Counted from the stretch's first letter, positions 41,081-52,962 are shown. The stretch is 64,000 bases of DNA from Dendrolimus kikuchii (GCA_019925095.2 CM034408.1:1860001-1924000), one strand, 5' to 3'. Translations and numbers: made by a program. Notes: generated by a model from the sequence alone, not told the origin.

Positions 41081-42543
41081 TGAAAATTACGCATTTTTTG
41101 TATTCAAAGACTTTACATATGGTTTTCTATGGTACAATAACGACACTAAAATCATCGGTAAGCCATCATTTAGGCAAAAAATTAATAAACAATACAATTA
41201 ATTACGAAATACGTGCATTATATCGCTAGAAATAATGTTCAATTTTAGCGTGACGACTTACCTACTAATTATAATAAAAACACAATTATTTTAATTTTGG
41301 GATTAGTCTGCAAATGTAACATATATGACATGATCAAAATAATTAATAATTGTAAAATCAAATATTACGGCATTGCTAAAAAATCACGACATTTTGTAAT
41401 TTGTAAGTAAAACCTCAGATTAATAATATTGAGAGACAAAGTTTTTACCTCACTTTGCTAAATGTCAGGCAAAGGAACTAAATCCGTACAGCATGAATAT
41501 CAATATTATTCAATCAAACTGAACATCTTTGAATGACATAAAAATACGGAATTTTAGATTTTTCACATTATTGTGATTAAGATCATTATTATATTTTTGT
41601 AGTTTGTATATATAATTACCGACAACATGCAATACTAATGTTAGACAAACAATATATAGGTGTGAGGGGTGTTCGAAGGTTATAGCAAGGACAGTGGGTT
41701 AGGTTAGGTTATCTTTAGACCAAAGCCCACGAGCCGAGCGAGCGAAGCGAGCGTGCCGCGGCAGCGGCCGGCGAGTGGCAGAACCGACTTTAACTTTTAT
41801 TAAAATTATCAACGAATAAATGGAAACAGTCGGTTCTGCCACTCGCGGGCGCTACCGCGGCAGACACGCTTCGCTCGCTCGGGTCGGGGGCTTTGGTCTA
41901 AAGATAACCTAACCTAACCCACTGTCCTTGTCACTGGTTACACCTTCGACCACCCCTTACACCTATACTTTGTTTTGCTTACATTGGTATTGCATGTAGT
42001 CGGTATTTATATATACAAACTAGAAAAATATATTAATTATCTTAGTTACAATAATGTGAAAAATCTAAAATTCCATACTTTCATGTCATCCAATGATCTT
42101 CAGATTGATTGAAAAATATTGATATTCATGCTGTATGGATTTAGTGTCTTTGCCTAACAAGTAGCAAAGTGAAGTAAAAACTTTGTCTCTTAATATTATT
42201 AATCTGAGGTTTCACCTACCAATTACAAAATATGGTGGTTTTTTAGCAATGCCGTAATAGTTGATTTTATAATGATTAATTATTTTGGTCATGTCATATA
42301 TGTTACATTTGCAGATTAATCCCGAAATTAAATAAGTGATTGTGTTTTTATCACAACTAGGTGAGTCGTGACGCTAAAATTGAACATTATTTTTATTTAT
42401 ATGATGCAGGTTTTTAACGTAATTAATTGTATTCTTTTTTAATTTTTTACCTAAATGACAGGTTTCCGATAATTTTAGTGTCCTTATTACACCATAGCAA
42501 ACCATATTTATAGTCTTTAAATACAAAAAAACGCATAATTGTG
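41081..42543. repeat. giant inverted repeat, arms about 710 bp, spacer 38 bp
   Basis: 41081-41789 is complementary to 41828-42543, with scattered mismatches and small indels. The outer about 640 bp of each arm are AT-rich; the inner about 70 bp are GC-rich (AGCGAGCGAAGCGAGCG; GAGTGGCAGAACCGACT). No ORF of note. A foldback transposon is the simplest explanation. The right border abuts a dispersed repeat also present at 48240-48430. Confidence 0.93.
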
Positions 42544-42735
42544 AAAACTCGAAAGAAGTTCACATTTCTCACAAAAACACATAATTGCTACTCAAAAACT
42601 ATCAATATCCTACAACTATTGTTCATTTTAGAGTGATTTTACACATTGTTAGAAAATAAAACTGCACAACGCAACATCTCCTTTCAGTTTCCGCCAAAAA
42701 CCCCTTTACATTTTGTCAAAGATAAAGAGTACAGA
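42544..42735 (+). repeat. dispersed repeat, second copy at 48245-48430
   Basis: CTCACAAAAACACATAATTGC, ATCAATATCCTACAACTATT and AACATCTCCTTTCAGTT are shared. Non-coding. Confidence 0.7.
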
Positions 42736-43394
42736 CAAATAATAGACGAAATACAAAAATGACCACAGACAAGTAATAAAATAGTTTTAACAATTGACAT
42801 TTAGAACAAGTACCAAACGTTCTGATGCAAATATCACGATTTTCTAGTTCTCTAGTTTTTCATAAGCAAGTGCGTTAGTCCAACAGCGAAATACAGATCA
42901 GAAGTTTTCAAAAACTTTTTGAATTTTTCTATCTGTTCAGAACATCGTGTGATAACTATTAAACGGATATAATGAACCTCGAAATAGCTAGCTTATACCC
43001 GGGATATACGCTCTACACTTGGGATAATGGGATAACTTTTATCCCGGTTAATGACTCCGTTTCCGTGGTATAGACGAATAAAGCCATAAAGATGGCGCTG
43101 CGGTCGGGTTTTTGGAGCCGTCGTTTCAATTCACTAACAAACACATCCCCATGGTAACGCCAATGAAGTTCTGCTAGGACTGCTAGTGATTACGAAGTAC
43201 TACTTTTATTTTAGAAAAAATAAATTGAAAGGCCCAGGAGTACGCCGCTGCCGTCGCCGCACCGGAAGGCAAATTAAATTCCACGCAGACGAAGCCACGG
43301 GTAATAGATAGGTACAAATTAAAATTTAATTATTAACTATAGTTTAGACAGCCGATAGTTCTTTTTAGGTTTTTAGTACTAGAAAAATAAACTA
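42736..43394. other. Helitron-like remnants, no gene
   Basis: GGGATAATGGGATAACTTTT and ATTCCACGCAGACGAAGCC are Helitron-type motifs in decayed form. Confidence 0.4.
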
Positions 43395-43406
43395 TAATAA
43401 TAACAG

Positions 43407-43555
43407 GAGCCTTAAGAACAGACGAGCGTGCATGACAAGAGTTATGAATGTCAAAGAAGCAAGTGAGGTGTGTAAGAATAAGCCTGAATGGCGCTCTGTT
43501 GTTCGTGCCTACCCCGCAAGGGAACTGGCGTGAAGTTATGTATGTATGTATGTAA
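43407..43555 (+). mobile_element. RTL 3' fragment with 12-bp TSD
   Basis: TAATAATAACAG at 43395-43406 and 43556-43567; starts GGAGCCTTAAGAACAG. Confidence 0.87.
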
Positions 43556-43565
43556 TAATAATAAC

Positions 43566-43846
43566 AGCCCATAAATGATCCATTACTGGGCTCGGGCCTC
43601 CCATTATAAAGGAAAGGACAGTTTACCCGCCACGCTTGTCCAAGGCGGCTTGGTAGGTTTGACACATTGGCTATCTCGCTGTGCAGGTTTAGTAAAGATG
43701 TTTTTCTTCATCGTTGTTAGCACGTGGTAATTGTAACAATACGCACGTTAGGTAAGAAAAGTGCCTGCATGCGTTCCGGCCAGGATCGAACCCGCGCCCT
43801 TTGAGTTTGGACGCGTCCGCCAGCTACTACGCTACCACGACTTTTT
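43566..43846 (-). mobile_element. SINE-C (tRNA-like)
   Basis: On minus it starts GTCGTGGTAGCGTAGTAGC (A-box side) and has GGTTCGATCCTGG (B box), followed by a body with CCTTGGACAAGCGTGG and a GGCCCGAGCCCAG end. The 5' end is at 43846. Confidence 0.75.
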
Positions 43847-43898
43847 TAGAAAAATAAACTATAGTGTAAACAAAATAAACTGTAACTATCTTCCAAAG

Positions 43899-44321
43899 GT
43901 CCAGTCTCCCTTAAGAGAGCAGCAACGCATTTGTAGCACCGCTTTCCATCAAGTGGGCCGTCTGCCTGTTGGAGCTTAACCGGTTCTACTCTGCTAGGAG
44001 GGGAGCCGCCAATATTGCAACACACGCCCAGTCCGCCTTATACTATCCGGCTCGAAGGATCATGTCTAGACTCCTCTTGGCTGGTAGGGGTTCTTGTAGT
44101 AATCAGTGGACTGTTTTAATTGTATGAGCTTTATTTCGACTACGGTACAGATATTATACGCGACAAAGGAAACGATGTGGCTTTACTATATGCGTAAGCG
44201 TCGCCGGACTCTATCTTTTTCTAATTTTTTATTGCGTGAGTTCAGCAGACAGGCAGTGTTGGAACTTAACCAGTTCTACTCTGCTAGGAGGGAGCCGCCA
44301 ATATTGCAACACACGCCCAGT
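43899..44321. mobile_element. two SINE-A fragments each joined to the same 65-bp sequence
   Basis: SINE-A pieces at 43899-43966 (plus) and 44226-44256 (minus) both end at a block starting TGTTGGA(A/G)CTTAACC and ending ACACGCCCAGT (43967-44032 and 44257-44321). The block may be an LTR edge; identity unknown. Confidence 0.6.
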
Positions 44322-44339
44322 AAAGTATCATTAAAGCAT

Positions 44340-45300
44340 CCATAATTTCTCCCAAGAAATTTTTGTCCCCAAAAATCCCCCAACACAAAATAATTCCTAA
44401 AAATGGGGCAAACACGTGCCACCGGTGCCCAGGCACAGGGCGTATTCGATTCCAACACATACATACCTACATGCCAGTATCATCAAAAACGACGTTTTAA
44501 TTAGACAAAACATCGCGCTCATTTTTTTGGCAGCGCACGAGCGTATTTGTTTTCTAGTTCTTTAAAAAAATAGATTTTTCTTCCAAAATATTAGATAATT
44601 GGTCCACCGACACCAAGGTTGTGCGTTATTTTATCACCCTGAATGAAATAAAGTAGGCATATACATAGGATTGTGCATATGCCAATGCATATAAATCTAT
44701 TTTTATAGCGTTATTGCATATTTTGGTACTTTTTCATTGACAGTGCTTATTTCGGTAGTTATACGTGTTAGGCGTCTTGTATTATGCCGACGACACGACG
44801 AAAAAATGATTGAACAGAGTAACGCCCTTCCGAGTTCACTATCGCAAAAGGTTTGTGGCAAATTAAATGCAGTTTTGTATAAAAACCCCGGTCTTGAAAG
44901 AATAAAGAAAATTGACGCATTTATCAACGGCACCGGAGAAACTCTACCTGAACAAGTCTCTGCAAAAAATGGCGCCAAATTTCAAGTTCTGTCAGTTGAC
45001 GTCGAAAGGTCATTTTCAGCATATAAATTAATATTAAGTGACAAGCGTCACAAGTTTGCTGCAGAAAACCTGGAAAAATATGTTATTGTTTACTGCCACA
45101 AGAATTATAATAAGTAAATTATTATAATAATAATTTATAACTAATATTAAGATATGTTTAATATATAAATATAATGTGAAAATAAACTTAAATTCTAATT
45201 AATCTAATAATAAATGGTTTATTGATTGTGCATATTTCGCCCCTTTTTTAGTGCATATTTGCATGCATATTTTGCCATTTTGATAGTGCATATAATCCGA
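44340..45300 (+). pseudogene. hAT-like transposase relic and surrounding element
   Basis: The frame ending at 45117 reads VCGKLNAVLYKNPGLERI, GAKFQVLSVDVERSFSAYK, then LSDKRHKFAAENLEKYVIVY. The VERSFSAYK...L...ENLEKY pattern is that of the hAT dimerisation region; the catalytic part is absent. Left flank 44400-44670 (GTGCCACCGGTGCCCAGGC; ACACCAAGGTTGTGCG) recurs at 50850-51185. GTGCATATTT motifs occur on both sides. The hAT call is from the C-terminal motif only. Confidence 0.45.
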
Positions 45301-45596
45301 TGTTAACTAAGATATTAGAATAGTTTTCAAAATATGTAGCAACTAAATACGCCGTCTCATCTATGAGCCAGCCCAAAAATGCTCTTTTTTCTGCCCACCG
45401 TCATTCAGTCGTCTTTTTTGTACACCTCGAGACGTTCCTTTACGTATATTATATATTATTTTTAATTGATATTCATATAATTATATGTATTATTTTATCT
45501 TAAGTATTTATAGTTTTAATTATATATAATTAGTAAACAACGATTGTTGTTGAATAGTTGTTACAACGTAACATGATTTTTTTTACTTATTTAAAG
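45301..45596. other. AT-rich, no gene
   Basis: Unclassified. Confidence 0.25.
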
Positions 45597-45665
45597 CAGT
45601 GTTTTTCAATCTGTGGGTCGCGACCCCTAGGGAGGTCGCCGGTAAAAGGGAAAAAGCAATTTAAA
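45597..45665 (+). mobile_element. hAT-like transposon terminus
   Basis: CAGTGTTTTTCAATCTGTGG followed by GTCGCGACCCC, the classical Charlie-like hAT start. The matching other end was not found. Confidence 0.5.
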
Positions 45666-45904
45666 TTTATACCTCGTACTTAGATACTTTCTAAGCTCGG
45701 CAGCTTTTTGCAGAGTTTAATAGGGCCCTAATAATGAATATGGGTAACAAAATAGAGAACATAAACGTAGGTACAAAAAGAACAAGGGTATAAAAATTAC
45801 ACGACAGATTGCAGAAGAAAGATAAATGTAAGATTGTTTTTAATGACATGAGACGTAATAAAGTTAAACAAAACAAACAAAAGTTATTTGAGCTCATATA
45901 AATA

Positions 45905-46035
45905 CATTGTTACGAGTTTAGCGGGACTCGAATTAAAATGTCGTTGGAATTATTGTAGAGTTTATTAGAACTATACAAACACGTATAACACAGGTACAAA
46001 TATAACCGAACACAACAAGTCCAAACGTAATGCAG
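45905..46035 (-). repeat. dispersed repeat, inverted copy of 12206-12332
   Basis: TTGTTACGAGTTTAGCGGG to AACAAGTCCAAACGTAATGC; directly abuts the palindrome at 46036. Confidence 0.6.
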
Positions 46036-46100
46036 AAGGTCGAATTCAATAAAACGCGCAAAATCCGCGGACTTTGCGCGTTTTATTGAATAACGACCTT
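46036..46100. repeat. 65-bp near-perfect palindrome
   Basis: AAGGTCG...CGACCTT with inner arms TTCAATAAAACGCGCAAA and TTTGCGCGTTTTATTGAA around CCGCGG; only a few mismatched pairs. Confidence 0.93.
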
Positions 46101-47316
46101 ATAGATTCTCGAATGTACACACGTCTCGCTTTGATCGTGGTTCTCACTCGACTGCCACTCCTTCCATATAGGCCATCGTTTTATAATACACAAATGCAAT
46201 GTGCCCGTATCGTAGTCGACTTAATCCGCCACACCTGGCTAATGCTCGTCCGCAAACAGCCATAAAAGAGTACAATAAAACAATGGGCTGTTTTCTTGAA
46301 ACTTATGCCAATCAATAAGTAAACAAAACGAGACGATCATAAAAGAATTACAATTAGTTTAAATGCCGACAGATAATAAAATGTGTTTTGTTTCCGATAT
46401 GCAGGTGGATTTTGTTTTTCTCGGGACCTGAGTTTAACAATATATATAAAATTAATTTAAAAATATATATTAAATTATTTTGTATTTTAAGCTCTTATTT
46501 AATTGTTTGTTGTCATATTGATGTAATAAACAAAATTATACAGAAAAGGAAGTAAAAACTGTGGGCTTAAAGAAGTTGTTTTCGCAGATTCATATGATGA
46601 ACATGACAAGTATCAACATAAAGTGGAACTTATGCTATGTATTACAACTACCAGTATATGTAGACACGTGTCAATTTCAATAAGCGGTTCTCCAAACTTG
46701 ACCGCTTTAGGCCCTCAGATCATAACTGACTGTCAAATGTGTATAAAACTACGAAACCAACATGGGTGTATGTACATAACAGCAATATTTCCTCAAGTAC
46801 CTCGTTCTCGCTCTTACCTTGCGCCAAGCATCTGTTTTCCTTTCATTTGGGCTGACTAATTCTATGTTAGTAGCGGCTTGAGGGTCGGCGGGGGGTCGGG
46901 GGCCCTGGGTCTGACCCCCCCGGGCCCCTAACGGCACCCACACGCGCCACGGGGTCTCGGAATGTGGTCCATCGCCGTTAGGATTACAATCTCAGTTAGA
47001 TAACAAAGGCCTATGGTCAAGAGGTGCCACTTGATCATCTTTATATCGATTTAAGATAAGATTGATTTTTGGACACTTACATACTATAACTCTCACTATA
47101 CAATTAAACAATAAATTATGACACCACACAAAGTCACAAACACATAACTAACAATAAAACTTATACACATACTCAAACCAACGCGCACTACCACCGCATT
47201 GCATTACACGCACACTTCACAAACAAACCAAGACACACAAAGAGCCTAAAAATTAATAACCCAGACACAGAAAAGAAAAAACCAACACACATGGCACTAG
47301 ATAGGACTATATATAT
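46101..47316. other. no gene seen; one GC-rich patch
   Basis: 46870-46990 is very GC-rich (GGGGGGTCGGGGGCCC; CCCCCCCGGGCCCC) and resembles R1-type LINE sequence; the rest is AT-rich. Confidence 0.3.
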
Positions 47317-47367
47317 TTATCCGTGCAGGAACGGAGAAAGAATACAATTTCCTGCGGCCGGGCGGCG
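47317..47367 (+). mobile_element. SINE-A, 5' end only
   Basis: TTATCCGTGCAGGAACGG to CCGGGCGG, then replaced by a LINE-like sequence. It is the only copy retaining just the 5' end. Confidence 0.8.
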
Positions 47368-47928
47368 GCAAGGCCCCCGCCTCCGTGCTTGCCTTAGCTG
47401 GCCGGCACGGAGTGGAGATCGCTAGAGCTAAGACTCAAGCTCCAGGGGTGGAAGTGATAAATGGTCTAACGTCGGAAGTAGCTTCGGTGAACCTGCAGCC
47501 CACCTCTCGACACCCCTTAGCCACTCACACCCATGTTGCCCCTGTCTTTATGGCATTTTTTGGGGCCCATGCAGGGAGTGGCGAGTCACCGTCTGCCCAT
47601 TTTTCCATGTTCCCTGAACATTGCGACGGGCAGACGCCATAGTCCCCATATTCCCAGACCCCTAGTACCATTAGCAGTTCACCACAATAGCCCGGTACTT
47701 TTTGTCCTCATTTCCCACAATAGTCCTACACTGGCCGGGGCTTGTCCTTGGGTGCATTACTATATGGTGTAGACAGGGATAATCGCCGGTCAGTGTCACG
47801 CCACATTTACATTAAATTTGTCAAGAGGCCTCTACGTGTTGGCCTTCCCATGGCCCCACGCAAGCCCCCCAAAAGTCCGGGCCATTTTTATGGCCCGTGG
47901 TCTTGAAAGAAATAAAAAAAAAACTATA
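47368..47928 (+). mobile_element. R1-type or other LINE 3' region with A tail
   Basis: GC-rich, ends CATTTTTATGGCCCGTGG and TCTTGAAAGAAATAAAAAAAAAA. No conserved protein seen; called a LINE by composition and tail. Confidence 0.45.
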
Positions 47929-48470
47929 ACTCACCAAATCGTTGTTTACTATAGCGGTTTTTATTCTATGTTGATTTTTGTACTCTTTCTACAAATCATG
48001 CTGGATGGATTTCCAATTGGTTTTTGCAATGAATACATCTGTTATTAGGAAATTTATAATAATTAATTTGTTTAATTTTTAATATTTTATTCGATTTTTA
48101 ATAGATAATATGAGTAGGGACGTAATCGTTATGCATTTGATTAAAATTTGTTTTTTTTTTAATGTTTAAGGCTTGGCAACTAGGCCTTTAAGCCAGGCGC
48201 AGTTGTATTGTAGGCTACAATCCACACCATTCAACGGAGTTCTTGTGAAAACTCAAAAGGCCACATTTGACTATACAGTTTACATTTCTCACAAAAACAC
48301 ATAATTACTACTCAAAAAATATCAATATCCTACAACTATTATTCATTTTAGAGTAAAATTTTACACATTTTTAGAAAATAAAACTGCACAGCACAACATC
48401 TCCTTTCAGTTACCGCCAAAAACTCTCAAAATTTGGTATATTTTTAATAATATTATAGATTCTTAATATG
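47929..48470. other. dispersed repeats, no gene
   Basis: 48150-48205 is the inverse of the LINE tail at 2420-2480; 48245-48430 is the second copy of the repeat at 42544-42735. Confidence 0.5.
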
Positions 48471-48840
48471 AATGAATGAATGAATGAATGAATGAAAACA
48501 CTTTATTGTTCACCAAAATTTAAACTTAAAAAATAGATACAATAAATGTTGAACAAAGGGCGGCCTTATTGCTTAAGGCGACCTCTTCCAGGCGACCCCT
48601 GAAACTAAGGAAAATATTAAACCATGACAGTGGCGGTGTAGACAATAAATAATATAAAATGTTCAAAATATATAAAATAAATAAAAATATTTATTATATA
48701 CTATATAAACACAGTACATATCATAATACATACAGCACTATTACACCTGAGAGCACCAAAAATAATTAAAAACCATGATTTTAAGAGAGGATACTGACTT
48801 AGCTTGTCTGATGTTGAGTGGCAGTGAGTTCCATAAACGG
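48471..48840 (-). mobile_element. LINE-K 3' end with (CATT)n tail
   Basis: (AATG)n at 48471-48495 is the inverted tail, followed by CACTTTATTGTTCACC and GGCGGCCTTATTGC; extends to GTTCCATAAACGG. Confidence 0.65.
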
Positions 48841-48860
48841 TAATATAATCTTCTTCTTTA

Positions 48861-49413
48861 TCTATACTAATATTATAAACAGGAAAGATTTGTTTGTTTG
48901 CATTGAATAGGCTCCGAAACTACTGAATCGATTTGAAAAATTCTTTTCACTGTTGGCAAGCTACATTATCCCCATTATCCCCGGTTGACATAGGCAGTAT
49001 TATATTATATTGAGCAAAGGATTAGTCGCCCCCGCTGACGAAGTGGATGTGTTCTGATTCCCGGGGCACATTCAGGCACTTTTTGCGCTGGATCGGACTA
49101 GGCGTAACTACGTTCTAAGTCTCAGCCTTTCCTACATAAAAAGCGCGGGGCACATGGGAGGAGGGTGGTTTTACTGGGTAGTGGCTGTTGCCCGTGCAAC
49201 TTCTCTGAGTCTCGACACAAGCTGGCTTAACTAGTGTTCGGATTGCCCCTTATCAAAGGGGAAAGCCTTCATGATCAAATATGGTCTAATCCCTTGCAAA
49301 GGACTCAGTATTGTGCGTAAATAGCATTTCCCCCGCCTTAAAAAAAAGGCAGTATTATATTAAATAAAATAACTTTTTAGATACCCGTGCGAAACCTGGG
49401 CAGGCCGCTAGTA
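48861..49413 (+). mobile_element. HelE Helitron-like element interrupted by an R1-type tail
   Basis: Starts TCTATACTAATATTATAAAC and ends CCTGGGCAGGCCGCTAG followed by T. Confidence 0.72.
49008..49347 (+). mobile_element. R1-type LINE 3' end with 15-bp TSD
   Basis: GGCAGTATTATATTA at 48993-49007 and 49348-49362; the A tail is 49340-49347. Inverse orientation of the copies at 4170 and 4615. Confidence 0.88.
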
Positions 49414-49649
49414 TAGTATAAAAGAAAGTCGCTTTCCGCGTCTGTATGTTTATCTGTGTATACGCTAACTACTTCTAAACCACACAACGAATTTTCAAGC
49501 GGTATTCACCACCAGTTAGATAATTTTTCACTGAAAGTTTAATAATATACAAAAACTAAATTATTACTTTTTTATAAGCAGTATAGAGCCCACGGTTCGG
49601 GCCGCGGCCTAGCCGTGAGGAAAACGCTTGTTGACTTTATATAAAATAC

Positions 49650-50050
49650 TAGCATTTGCCCGAGACTTTGTTTACGTTGGACAGTTAACAAAGATTACAG
49701 TTATTTGGCTAAATATAAAATCAAAGGTTATTTTTAGCAGGGTAATGGATTTTTAGTATGAAATCGCGGAAATTCCCGTAAAAATTAGAGATAAGTATTT
49801 TACTGAAAATTTTATTGATCAGTGAAAATTTCCCATCAGAATAACATTTTTTTTTCGATCTGGTCACTTTTAACCTATCCCACGAAAATTCCCGTAGGAT
49901 ATTCACGGCATATAAACTATCACAGATGTTAAGTCCAAGAATTTACTATCGACCACCGAAAACCGCATCGAAATCGGCCTAGTAGTTTTTACGTGAATCC
50001 CGAACAAACAAGACACTACATTTTTACAATATTGTAATATTATAGACATA
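49650..50050 (-). mobile_element. HelF Helitron-like element
   Basis: CTAGCATTTGCCCGAGAC at left is the minus-strand 3' end. Contains CCTATCCCACGAAAATTCCC and GAAATCGGCCTAGTAG. Second copy at 54476. Confidence 0.6.
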
Positions 50051-50144
50051 AGTACTAATTATTTCATCTTATAATCATTTCGTTGTTCGTTTTCTGAGAT
50101 TCCTGAGACCTCGGACTTTTCTATATAAATAGCTTCTGCCCGCG

Positions 50145-50375
50145 ACTTCGTCCGCATGGAATAGGTAAAAAAAGTAAGTTACGAAACCCCCCGATTTTGA
50201 AACATTATTCATTGGTGCTCTGCTTGTATTGGTCTTAGCGTGACGACATATAGCATATAGCCTTCTTTGATAAATAGTCTATCTAATACTGATTTTTTTT
50301 TCAAATCAAACCAGTAGTTCCCGAGATTAGCGCGTTCAAACAAACTCTTCAGCTTTATATATTAGTATAAGATAA
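50145..50375 (-). mobile_element. HelA, 3' end diverged
   Basis: TAGCTTCTGCCCGCGACTTCG instead of CTAGCTGTGCCCGCGACG; body matches to TATACTAATATATAAAGC. Confidence 0.6.
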
Positions 50376-50845
50376 ATACAGCCTCCATACTCAGTTTTGA
50401 ATAAGTTTAAGTGGGCGCCACATATCCTAGCTCTGCACCTTCCTTAGTGCTTGTTGAGTGATTTGGAATCTATGAATCAATCCTGTCGTCAGTGTCCACG
50501 TCTTCGCCCCGTAGGTCAGGACGGAGAGGATGCACTGCTCGAAGACTTTCGTCTTCAAGCGGACTTGGGGAGGCCTACGTTCAGCAGTGGACCGCGATTG
50601 GTTGACGACGACTACGAAGTTTAATTAGTATGACTAATGTGCTTGGAATGCGACACAGGTCAAGACTAAAGAAAATTAATTTGTATTCCTCCTACACAAT
50701 GCAGCGGCTCGAAAGAATGGCGCCAGAGAGTATGGCCAGCCATATTTATTCTATAGTAGATTTGTAGGGGCTTAGAGCGGCTACTTTAAGAGAATCGCAG
50801 TGTGAAAATGGCACTTCTCATCAATGGTATCCTTAGACAGGATCA
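50376..50845. other. unclassified; LINE remnants
   Basis: 50563-50610 reads LGEAYVQQWTAIG-stop with a (CGA)n-like tail, the end of an RTE-type LINE; 50430-50560 may be its decayed upstream part. Confidence 0.5.
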
Positions 50846-51190
50846 GTGCCGTAAATAGGGCGGTGCCACCGGTGCTCAGGCACAGGGTGTAGACTTTGGG
50901 GGGCGCAAGAATGTCCCGACCAGGGAGGACTAGTATTTTTTCCGTTTGCTCCTGATAAGTTCCCGCTGTGCCCCTAGTGCTCGATTCCAACACATAAGCA
51001 CCTACATGCCAGTATCATCAAAAACGTCTGTTAAATTAGACAAAACATCGCGCTCATTTTTTTGTTCTAGTTCTTTAAAAAAATAGATTTTGCTTTCATA
51101 ATATTAGATAACTGATCCACCAACACCAAGGTCCTTGTGCGTTATTTTATCACCCTGAATGAAATAAAGTAGGCCTATACATAGCATTGC
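50846..51190 (+). repeat. second copy of the hAT-associated repeat
   Basis: Parallel to 44400-44670, with a 24-bp deletion of GGCAGCGCACGAGCG-type sequence; no transposase remnant follows. Confidence 0.6.
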
Positions 51191-51377
51191 TCCAGCTAGG
51201 GTACCTATAATATATAAAAAACAAGGGTGCAGTTATAGAAGCTCGCATAGGGCGCATAAAAGGCTATTTACCGCACTGTACAAGACGTTGTAAAACGTTC
51301 TATGTTTATATACCATTTGTCATAATAATATTCGTAATATGAATCTGTAAAAGTAGCTATTTTAGCAACCCTCTTTT

Positions 51378-51694
51378 TTATCCGTGCAGGAAGGGAGAAA
51401 GGGTACAATTTCCTGCGGACGGGCGGCCTGTCGTAAGAGGCGACTTAACAACCCACAGCCAAGTGGTAGGCCATTTGCCCGACTGGATGGCTACCATCCC
51501 TAGTCTAAAGTATGTCGCCATAACAACCTTGAGTTGTGTTCCGGCATTAGTGACCAGGTTCCAGTTTCCCTTAAGAGAGCAGCAGCGCATTTGTAGCAAC
51601 TTTGGTGTTGCAAATGTGTCCATAGGCGATGATAACCGCTTTCCATCAAGTGGGCCGTCTGCCTGTCTGCTGATCTCCTGCAATAAAAAAAAAA
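51378..51694 (+). mobile_element. SINE-A, full length
   Basis: TTATCCGTGCAGGAAGGG to CTCCTGCAATAAAAAAAAAA. CAACCCTC before and CACCCTC after could be an imperfect TSD. Confidence 0.88.
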
Positions 51695-51859
51695 CACCCT
51701 CCCCCCCTGAACACTACAAAACAAAATACAATATCACTTCATGTATGGCAAGCGCACAAATGCATATTTAGTTCCGCGCTTGCTAATTGACTTACACGTT
51801 GAGTTTAGGAAAAGCATTACAACAAAGAATATTAAAAATTAACTTAACTTTTTAAACCA

Positions 51860-52115
51860 TATGTAATTTTATTTTATTTTTTATTAACAACACTACGGAC
51901 TCTAGTTCCGTACCCTTTTTTACAATTAAAACTTTTAAGAATAGGTTAAGAAGTTGTACACGCTTATTTGTTACTTTGTTATTATGTGTGATATTTAATG
52001 AATGCATGTTTGTGTTGTGGTGTACCTTAAGAATAACTTATTATATTAATTTATTCTAGTTTTAATACTAAACTTATACTAATGTATAGTGTATCTGTTA
52101 CATGCTGGTGTTGTG
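51860..52115 (-). mobile_element. repeat H, retroposon-like
   Basis: T-rich left edge, then GACTCTAGTTCCGTACCC through CTAGTTTTAATACTAAAC to TGTATCTGTTACATGCTGG. Inverse of 55442-55698. Confidence 0.65.
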
Positions 52116-52175
52116 AGGAAGTGCATGTGCAGTGTGTGCCTTATGTGTTATGTGTGTTGTTTTTCCTTTCTGTGT

Positions 52176-52219
52176 CGTAGCATTTAAACATTTAAATATT
52201 AAAATGTTTAAATGCTACG
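52176..52219. repeat. 18-bp perfect hairpin
   Basis: CGTAGCATTTAAACATTT pairs with 52202-52219 around an 8-nt loop. Confidence 0.95.
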
Positions 52220-52325
52220 GATTTAGACATCCATAGCATTAATATAAACCCCATAGGTTTTCTATGCTATGTATAATTCAATAAGTTGTATTCATTTTGT
52301 TGTCTTGTTAAATAAATAAATAATA

Positions 52326-52656
52326 CATACATACATACATAACTTCACGCCAGTTCCCTTGCGGGGTAGGCACGAACAACAGAGCACCATTCATTCATAG
52401 CTCTTGTCATGCACGCTCGTCTGTTCTTAAGGCTCCTGATATCACCTTCTGCTAGTACACGATCAATTTGATTATGGAAGGTGTGTCGTGGCCTTCCACG
52501 ACTTCTACATCCATCCACTTTTGCATTGTATATCTGTTTAGTGATTCTTTCATCATACATTCTTTCCACATGCCCGAACCACCGGAGCATTCCTTTCCTT
52601 ACCTTCACCCCGACACTCTCTTTCAGACCAACTCTCTTTCTTACTTCGGTATTACG
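52326..52656 (-). mobile_element. RTL LINE fragment with 12-bp TSD
   Basis: AAATAAATAATA at 52314-52325 and 52657-52668. It lacks the NVKEASEVCKN block near the end. Confidence 0.87.
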
Positions 52657-52737
52657 AAATAAATAATAATAATAAATAAATAAGTTTCTTGTTTATGTAA
52701 GACGACCGTTAAGATGCGACAATATACGTGTGTGTAT

Positions 52738-52962
52738 AATCGGCAGACAAACACATTGCATAGTCTCAAGCTAAATGAATTATGCTAATGTTGTGGATAA
52801 TATATAACAGACCACTCTGGGGCCTATCCCAGACACCCAGACCATAGTAAAGAATGGAATATTCATTTACGAAATTTACCATGCCAAGAATCAAACACGG
52901 GAAGTTTGCGTTCCAGTAAACTAAGCGCGCAAATGCAAGCCTACCACATAAACCAAATGTTC
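52738..52962 (-). mobile_element. SINE-B, degenerate
   Basis: AATCGGCAGACAAACACA to GCCTACCACATAAACC; the B box has decayed (AAGAATCAAACACGGG). Confidence 0.7.

Noticed and set aside
41700..41725. Telomere-like GGTTAGGTTAGG
   Set aside because: Only two TTAGG units, mirrored in the inverted repeat; no telomeric array.
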